Shown here: piece after piece, positions 31,741 to 36,743 of the stretch
How positions within the stretch are numbered: the first letter of the stretch is position 1
Layout of the letters: the number at the start of each line of letters is the position of its first letter
Source: DASPKX01 sp035627835
GTDB taxonomy: Bacteria; Verrucomicrobiota; Verrucomicrobiia; Limisphaerales; SXQI01
Assembly (NCBI GenBank): GCA_035627835.1
Contig: DASPKX010000017.1
Coordinates: forward strand, 1 to 36,743
Direction: 5' to 3'
DNA length: 36,743 bases
Program-made: the position numbers and the translations under genes
Notes under the pieces: model-generated
Database searches by the model: none
What the model was told of the DNA's origin: nothing
The model's input: only the letters and a program-made list of their open reading frames with translations

Positions 31741-33216
31741 TCACGCCATCAGCGCCTTGATGACGGAAGCGGGCTCAACTCCGGTGAGGCGCTGGTCCAG
31801 GCCCTGGTGCTTGAAGCTGAACTTCTCGTGATCGTAGCCAAGCAGCCGCAGGACGGTCGCGTGGAAATCGTGGATGTGCACAGGATCCTGAACGATGTTG
31901 TAGGAAAAATCGTCTGTCTCTCCGTAAACTGTGCCCGGACGTGAGCCGCCCCCGGCCATCCACATCGTAAAGCACCGTGGATGATGGTCCCGGCCGTAAT
32001 TTTCCTTCGAGAGGCCGCCCTGCGAGTAGATGGTGCGCCCGAATTCACCGCCCCAGATCACCAAAGTGCTGTCGAGCAATCCGCGTGATTTGAGATCCTG
32101 GATAAGGCCGTAGCAAGGTTGGTCAACGTCCTTGCATTGGCTGGGCAGACGACCGGAGACGTTTGAGTGCGTGTCCCAGTTGTTGTGATAAATCTGCACG
32201 AACCGCACCCCACGCTCAACCATCCGGCGAGCGAGCAGGGCAGAGTGCGCAAAAGTGCCCGGCTTTTTCGCTTCATCCCCGTACAGTTTGTACGTCGATT
32301 CCGGCTCGCTGTCGGTGGCGGTCAATTCCGGAACGCTCGATTGCATGCGGAACGCCATTTCATACTGCTGAATTCGGGTATGGGTTTCCGGATCGCCAAC
32401 CTTCTTGTAGTTCAACTCGTTTAAAGCTTTGAGGCCATCGAGTGTCCGGCGGCGAACCTTCTCGCCCACCCCGGCGGGATTCTTTAGAAACAGAATAGGG
32501 TCTCCACCGCTGCGGAACGAGACGCCCGCGTGCTCGCCCGGCAAATAACCAGACGACCACAGGCGCGCGGAGATGGCTTGCAACTGCTCCGTGTTCGTGG
32601 GCTTAGCCACAAGCACCACGAATGTTGGAAGGTTTTGATTGAGCGACCCAAGGCCGTAGGACACCCACGCACCCAAGCAAGCGCGACCTGTGATTTGGTT
32701 GCCGGTCTGCATGTAGGTGATGGCCGGCTCGTGGTTAATCGCTTCCGTGTGCATGGAGCGAATGAAGCACATGTCGTCCACCATCTTGGCCGTGTAGGGG
32801 AGCAACTCGCTCACCCACATGCCAGATTTGCCGTGCTGCTCAAACTTGTATTTGGACGGAGCAATCGGGAAACGAGTTTGGCCAGAAGTCATTGTGGTGA
32901 GCCGCTGGCCCATGCGCACAGAGTCTGGCAGGTCTTTGTCGTACCACTCGCCCATGACAGGCTTGTAGTCGTAGAGATCCATTTGCGGCGGGCCGCCAAC
33001 CATGTGGAGGTAAATGATGTGCTTGGCCTTCGGCGCGTAATGGGTCGCCAGCGCTCCAATCCTCTCCATGCTTGGGGCCGCAGCCTCCTTCTTTGGCTCG
33101 AGGCCAAAGAGTTTGGGCGAGAGTGCAGCCAGCGCGGCCGTGCCGAGAACGTTGGCGCCGCGGCTGAGGAATTGGCGGCGAGTCTCGAACCGAACGTAAT
33201 CTTCAAAGAGGCTCAT
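31741..33216 (-). CDS. DUF1501 (sulfatase-like fold) exported protein
   Basis: A 491-residue protein with a twin-arginine leader (TRRQFLSRGANVLGTAALAAL). DUF1501 hallmarks follow: AKHIIYLHMVGGPPQMDLYDYKP, FEQHGKSGMWVSELLPY, FIRSMHTEAINHEPAITYMQTG, PTFVVL, VQIYHNNWDTHSNV, LVIWGGEFGRTIYSQGG, GRDHHPRCFTMWMAGGG and FHATVLRLLGYDH. The fold is alkaline-phosphatase/sulfatase-like, but no substrate is established. It begins one base after the PSCyt1 gene's stop. Such pairs are a hallmark of Planctomycetota and Verrucomicrobiota and are thought to act together at the cell envelope on polysaccharides. Confident of family. Confidence 0.95.
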   Translation of the reverse strand: MSLFEDYVRFETRRQFLSRGANVLGTAALAALSPKLFGLEPKKEAAAPSMERIGALATHYAPKAKHIIYLHMVGGPPQMDLYDYKPVMGEWYDKDLPDSVRMGQRLTTMTSGQTRFPIAPSKYKFEQHGKSGMWVSELLPYTAKMVDDMCFIRSMHTEAINHEPAITYMQTGNQITGRACLGAWVSYGLGSLNQNLPTFVVLVAKPTNTEQLQAISARLWSSGYLPGEHAGVSFRSGGDPILFLKNPAGVGEKVRRRTLDGLKALNELNYKKVGDPETHTRIQQYEMAFRMQSSVPELTATDSEPESTYKLYGDEAKKPGTFAHSALLARRMVERGVRFVQIYHNNWDTHSNVSGRLPSQCKDVDQPCYGLIQDLKSRGLLDSTLVIWGGEFGRTIYSQGGLSKENYGRDHHPRCFTMWMAGGGSRPGTVYGETDDFSYNIVQDPVHIHDFHATVLRLLGYDHEKFSFKHQGLDQRLTGVEPASVIKALMA

Positions 33217-33217
33217 A

Positions 33218-36200
33218 TTATTTGTTCAGGGCTTCGTCCAGGTTCATGAGTTGGTTTGCGACCATGGTGAGCGCGGCCAGTTGAACTGGCTCAATGCTTT
33301 CCGAAGGCTTGCTCTCCCCAACCGTGATCAAAGCCTTGGCATCTTCTGGTGCGGTTTTGTAATGCGCCTGTAGGTCACTGAGAACCCCGTTGATGATCTT
33401 ACGCTCCTCGGGCTTGAGTTCGCGGCTGAGGATTCGTTCGGCGATGAAGCTCACGCGCGCCTCCTCATTCGCTGGCGCTTCACGCAACGCGCGTTCCGCG
33501 AGGTGCCGAGCAGCCTCAATGAATTGCTCATCATTCAGCGTCGCCAACGCTTGCAGCGGGGTATTTGTGCGCTCACGGCGGACGGTGCAGCCTTCACGAG
33601 ACGGGGCATTCAGCACGTCCATCATCGCGGGTGGCGCTGAACGCTTCCAGAAGGTGTAAAGGCTGCGGCGGTAAAGTTTCTCACCGGTGTCACGGGTGTA
33701 TTTGCTGGTGTCGCTTTCTTTCATTGCGACCATCTCCCACACACCTTCAGGCTGATATGGCTTCACGCTGGGGCCGCCGATCTTGCGCGTCAGCAAGCCA
33801 CTCGCGGCAAGAGCGTAATCGCGGATCATTTCAGCATCCATGCGGAAGCGAGGCCCGCGAGAGATGAGCCGATTCTCAGGATCTTTTGCGAGCTTCTCCG
33901 GGGTTGTTATCGCCGCCTGACGGTAAGCCGAGGACAGTACAATTGTTTTGTAGATGTGCCGCATGTTCCAGCCGCTTTCCCGGAATTCGACAGCGAGCCA
34001 ATCAAGCAGATCCTGGTTGGATGGGGTGTCGCCGGTGATGCCAAAATCGCCCGAGGATTTCACGAGGCCGTTACCAAACATCTCCTGCCACATACGATTG
34101 ACCGTCACGCGAGCGGTGAGGGGATGTTCCGGCTGCAGCAGCCATTTGGCAAAGCCGAGCCGGTTGCGCGGGAAGTCGCTGGGGAAGGAGGGCAGGGCAG
34201 CGGGAGTCCCTGGAGCCACCTTGTCACGCCTCTTGTCGTATTCGCCGCGGAAGAGGACATAAGCCGAAGGCTCTTCAGCCTTTTCGTTCATCACATGCCC
34301 GATGGTCCCTCGGGCTTTGATCGCGTTCTCCTCCTCGTCAACCTTGGCCATGTTCGCCTTGGCTGCGATGAATTCGAGGTCAAAGGCGGAGAGATACGTG
34401 GCGTAGAGAGTCGTTTTATCTTCGTCACTCCGCTGCTCTGGTGTTTTTGCGAGAATCCAGGCGAGCTGCGGCTTTTCCTTCAATGCCCGGACTTCTTCTG
34501 CGTTCAAAGCACGGCTGTAGAGGCGAACATCCTGGACGCCCGCTTTCTCAAGGTGATCTCCCTTTCTGCGTTGGCCAATTTTAAGGGGCGTGTCGATGGC
34601 AATTGTGTCGGTGAGATTGGCATTCGGCCGATCCACAACAATTTTGGAACCATCAATATAAACGGTGACGCCTTCGGCCTTGCTCGACCCATCGTAGGAA
34701 ATCGCGATGTGAGTCCAGCGATTCGTGTCCAGCGCTTTGCGAGAGACAACTTTCAAGGCGTTGCCAGGCCAATCATGGACGATATGGATGCCGGGCCTGC
34801 GGTCGTCGAACCAGATGTCCCAGCCGCGATGCTTTTGGTCCTCATCCATCCGCGCGATCACCGAGCCAGATTTATCATCGGCGTGGAGCTTTACCCACAA
34901 GGACGCTGTAAAGGATTGATCACGCTCGAAATTGCCAACGCCTGGGAATTCTGGCGCATTTTCCTTGCTCGTAGTGAAAGCATTGGGCGCGATGGCCCCA
35001 GGTTGCGCAGCGGGTTCAGCGGCGAGCTGAACTGTCCGCGCATAGCCATCCTGCACAACAGCAATCGTCCGGTTGGTGCCTTCATCCAAAGGGGCTCCAA
35101 AGTGAAGCGCGTCGAGCGGCAGACCCTTCAACAACGTTGCCGGCGTGGCTTTGGCGGCCCATTTCTCGAACTCGGGTTTCGCGGTTTCACGGCGTTTATC
35201 GATGCGTGCCTGAACAGCCTGGCGGATAGGCGGCATTTCTTCCCAACGCGCGCGGTCTTCCGGTGTCGGAACCACGACAATTGGAGGCGTGTCCTTGCGA
35301 TTGCCATCCATCGCGGGCTGAGTGGTGTTATTGAAGAACGCAGCCATCTGGTAGAATTCCTTCTGGCTGAGTGGATCATACTTGTGATCGTGGCAAACCG
35401 CGCACCCAGCGGTCAGCCCCATCCAAACCGCGGCCGTTGTTTCGGTCCGGTCACGATTATAGAGGACGAGATATTCTTCGTTGATCGCGCCGCCTTCGCT
35501 CGTGGTGATGTTGCAGCGATTAAACCCCGTCGCAATTTTCTGCTCCATGGTGGCGTTCGGGAGGAGGTCCCCGGCGAGTTGCTCGATCGTGAATTGATCG
35601 AACGGCATGTTCGCGTTGAACGCATTGATCACCCAATCGCGATAACTCCAGACCTCGCGGTAATTATCGATGTGAATCCCATGGGTGTCCGCATAACGGG
35701 CGCCGTCGAGCCAGTATCGCGCTCGGTGTTCGCCATAAGCTTCAGAGGCCATCAACCGGTCCACCAGGTTTTCGTAAGCCTTGGAGGATTTGTCCTTAAC
35801 AAACTGCTCAACCAGTTCAGGAGTCGGCGGCAACCCTGTCAGATCCAGGCTGAGACGCCGGGCTAATGTGCGGCGGTCCCCTTCGGCCTCAGGGGCTAAG
35901 CCGTTCTTCTCCAAAGCCGCCAAAATGAAAGCATCCACAGGGGTGCTAACCCAACTCTTCTTCTTAACCGTTGGAAGCTCCGGACGTTTCGGGGCTAAAA
36001 ACGACCAGTGCGCCTGGTATTTCGCCCCCTCAGCAACCCAGCGCCGCAATAGCTCTTTGTCCGATGCCTTGAGAACCTTCTTGGTCTTCGGCGGCGGCAT
36101 GACATCGTCCTCGTCGGAGGTCTCGATCCGAGCGATGAAGCTGCTTTCATCCGGTTTGCCTGGAACAATGGCAGGCTTGCTGTCCTTGCGCTCGGTTGTC

Positions 36201-36406
36201 GCGGCATCGAACGAATCGAGTCGAAGATCGGCTTTGCGGGCTGCGGAATCGGGGCCATGGCAGGCAAAGCAGTTATCCGTGAGGATCGGGCGAATGTCCC
36301 GGTTGTAATCGATTGCGGCTACCGGAGCGGCAGCTTTCTCAGCGGCCGACGTCAGGAACAGCGTGGACAAAGACAAAGCGAGAGCCAAAAGCCTGACGGG
36401 ATTCAT
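33218..36406 (-). CDS. PSCyt1 / DUF1549 / LamG / DUF1553 envelope protein
   Basis: A 1062-residue protein. A signal peptide covers residues 1-22 (VRLLALALSLSTLFLTSAA). The PSCyt1 domain (35-130) has a cytochrome c motif CFACH (46-50). DUF1549/PSCyt2 (about 155-365) has LTGLPPTPELVE, YGEHRARYWLDGARYADTHG, and a second haem-like motif CAVCHDHKYDP (335-345). A LamG/concanavalin-like domain (about 485-645) has VYIDGSKI and DVRLYSRALNAEEV. DUF1553/PSD1 (about 790-1040) has PEHPLTARVTVNRMWQEMFG, SSAYRQ, SLYTFWKRSAPPAMMDVLNAPSRE and NTPLQALATLNDEQF. It is co-transcribed with the DUF1501 gene, separated by one base. Redox-linked processing of external polysaccharide is proposed for such pairs, without proof. 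The LamG insert points to glycan binding. Confidence 0.95.
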   Translation of the reverse strand: MNPVRLLALALSLSTLFLTSAAEKAAAPVAAIDYNRDIRPILTDNCFACHGPDSAARKADLRLDSFDAATTERKDSKPAIVPGKPDESSFIARIETSDEDDVMPPPKTKKVLKASDKELLRRWVAEGAKYQAHWSFLAPKRPELPTVKKKSWVSTPVDAFILAALEKNGLAPEAEGDRRTLARRLSLDLTGLPPTPELVEQFVKDKSSKAYENLVDRLMASEAYGEHRARYWLDGARYADTHGIHIDNYREVWSYRDWVINAFNANMPFDQFTIEQLAGDLLPNATMEQKIATGFNRCNITTSEGGAINEEYLVLYNRDRTETTAAVWMGLTAGCAVCHDHKYDPLSQKEFYQMAAFFNNTTQPAMDGNRKDTPPIVVVPTPEDRARWEEMPPIRQAVQARIDKRRETAKPEFEKWAAKATPATLLKGLPLDALHFGAPLDEGTNRTIAVVQDGYARTVQLAAEPAAQPGAIAPNAFTTSKENAPEFPGVGNFERDQSFTASLWVKLHADDKSGSVIARMDEDQKHRGWDIWFDDRRPGIHIVHDWPGNALKVVSRKALDTNRWTHIAISYDGSSKAEGVTVYIDGSKIVVDRPNANLTDTIAIDTPLKIGQRRKGDHLEKAGVQDVRLYSRALNAEEVRALKEKPQLAWILAKTPEQRSDEDKTTLYATYLSAFDLEFIAAKANMAKVDEEENAIKARGTIGHVMNEKAEEPSAYVLFRGEYDKRRDKVAPGTPAALPSFPSDFPRNRLGFAKWLLQPEHPLTARVTVNRMWQEMFGNGLVKSSGDFGITGDTPSNQDLLDWLAVEFRESGWNMRHIYKTIVLSSAYRQAAITTPEKLAKDPENRLISRGPRFRMDAEMIRDYALAASGLLTRKIGGPSVKPYQPEGVWEMVAMKESDTSKYTRDTGEKLYRRSLYTFWKRSAPPAMMDVLNAPSREGCTVRRERTNTPLQALATLNDEQFIEAARHLAERALREAPANEEARVSFIAERILSRELKPEERKIINGVLSDLQAHYKTAPEDAKALITVGESKPSESIEPVQLAALTMVANQLMNLDEALNK

Positions 36407-36682
36407 GGGTCAATACAGTAATGCTGTGATGTGCGTTTGCAAATTGTCTCAAGGAATTTCGACGCGCCAAGGAAAACCGTATTCAGAAGATGAACAGTTG
36501 CGAACAACCCAACAGCAATGCAGGAGAAGTATTGGACGCGAAGGCAGACGCGAAGGCAGACGCGAAGGCAGACGCGAAGGCATCACCCCTCAACCTGCAA
36601 TCGAGCACAAGTGGATATAACATATATTGTGCGAAACCGGCCTTGGTGCCGGAAGGTTCGATGGTTTCGGTTTTCATCGTTT
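36407..36682. other. Intergenic region upstream of the PSCyt1 gene
   Basis: This 276-bp stretch should contain the promoter of the minus-strand PSCyt1/DUF1501 operon; I see no convincing -35/-10 pair. It holds a four-copy 12-bp tandem repeat. On the plus strand an ATG at 36490 opens a frame (DAKA repeated four times) that stays open to the window end, but its content is low-complexity and it is probably not a gene. A hairpin CCGGC/GCCGG (36637-36641 with 36648-36652) may end the gene at the right edge. Confidence 0.4.
36535..36582. repeat. Tandem repeat, 4 copies of a 12-bp unit
   Basis: The unit GACGCGAAGGCA occurs four times without any mismatch in 48 bp. The copies are head to tail, and the flanks show no fifth copy beyond partial similarity. 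Perfect copies suggest recent slippage. It lies about 130 bp upstream of the PSCyt1 gene start. Confidence 0.95.
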
Positions 36683-36743
36683 TTAACGCTTGGGCTTGCT
36701 GTTCTTCTGGATGTCCTGAGTTGCGCTCTTTGGGAACCGCCCC
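36683..36743 (-). CDS. Probable C-terminal end of a gene running in from the right edge
   Basis: On the minus strand one frame from the window edge reads GRFPKSATQDIQKNSKPKR and then TAA at 36683-36685. The Lys-rich, Gln/Asn/Ser tail looks like a natural cytosolic protein end, and a small hairpin with three T follows about 30 bp downstream. Too short for any identification; it may also be chance. Confidence 0.35.
   Translation of the reverse strand, partial: GRFPKSATQDIQKNSKPKR

Noticed and set aside
33956..35866. 636-residue plus-strand open frame antisense to the PSCyt1/DUF1553 gene
   Set aside because: It lies wholly opposite a protein with strong domain matches, and its translation shows no recognisable motif. 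Long antisense frames are expected in GC-rich genes with this codon use.
36535..36582. CRISPR array
   Set aside because: The repeats are directly adjacent with no unique spacers, and no cas gene is present.
36483..36677. Minus-strand 64-residue frame with AFAS repeated
   Set aside because: Its low-complexity part is only the 12-bp tandem repeat read in another frame, and there is no ribosome site. The alternative minus frame ending at 36683 looks more like a real protein end.

Overview
The window looks like a chromosomal segment of a moderately GC-rich Verrucomicrobiota bacterium, probably of the Limisphaerales/Pedosphaera type. The evidence is the adjacent DUF1501 and PSCyt1/DUF1549/DUF1553 genes, an FG-GAP/ASPIC-UnbV secreted protein, a Calx-beta protein ending in FYRLRQ, and an ECF sigma factor linked to a WD40 Ser/Thr kinase. 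The taxonomic assignment is inferred from gene content. I saw no rRNA, tRNA, CRISPR array, insertion sequence or phage gene.

Layout. 1-1418 holds the 3' part of an SLC13/TrkA-C transporter cut by the window edge. 1445-7572 (minus) holds a Calx-beta secreted protein, prfB with an intact programmed +1 frameshift, trpC, and a 1128-residue FG-GAP/ASPIC protein. 7781-9238 (minus) is a DUF4142 protein with an unusual Asp/Gly repeat tail, ended by a good terminator. 9484-12691 holds a PfkB sugar kinase, a small coiled-coil protein and a hybrid histidine kinase. 12761-19459 (plus) is an ECF sigma factor, two small ORFs, an 848-residue three-module glycosyltransferase and a membrane Ser/Thr kinase with WD40 repeats. 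19456-24217 (minus) is a four-gene operon: a BlaI-type repressor, an M56 (BlaR1-like) membrane peptidase, a four-helix membrane protein with coiled coils, and a secreted protein. 24498-31693 carries YlbF with a Cys/His tail, a TIM-barrel sugar isomerase-like protein, DUF72, MntR, a wHTH plus DUF5985 pair divergent from an Na+/H+ antiporter-like protein, and a fused GpgS-type glycosyltransferase/HAD phosphatase. 31741-36406 (minus) is a PSCyt1/DUF1549/LamG/DUF1553 protein followed by DUF1501. The right edge has a 4 x 12-bp tandem repeat and probably the last codons of another gene.

How the genes may work together. The most system-like region is 12.7-24.3 kb. Here an ECF/kinase/glycosyltransferase operon converges on a BlaI-M56 operon, and their stop codons overlap. 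Both pair a membrane or secreted sensing module with a transcription factor. The BlaI-M56 operon has candidate operator half-sites around its own promoter. Its two downstream genes match no known beta-lactamase or PBP output, so it is the best candidate for an undescribed envelope-response system. The fused GpgS-HAD protein suggests one-polypeptide synthesis of a glucosylglycerate-like compatible solute. These functional links are inferences from gene order and motifs.
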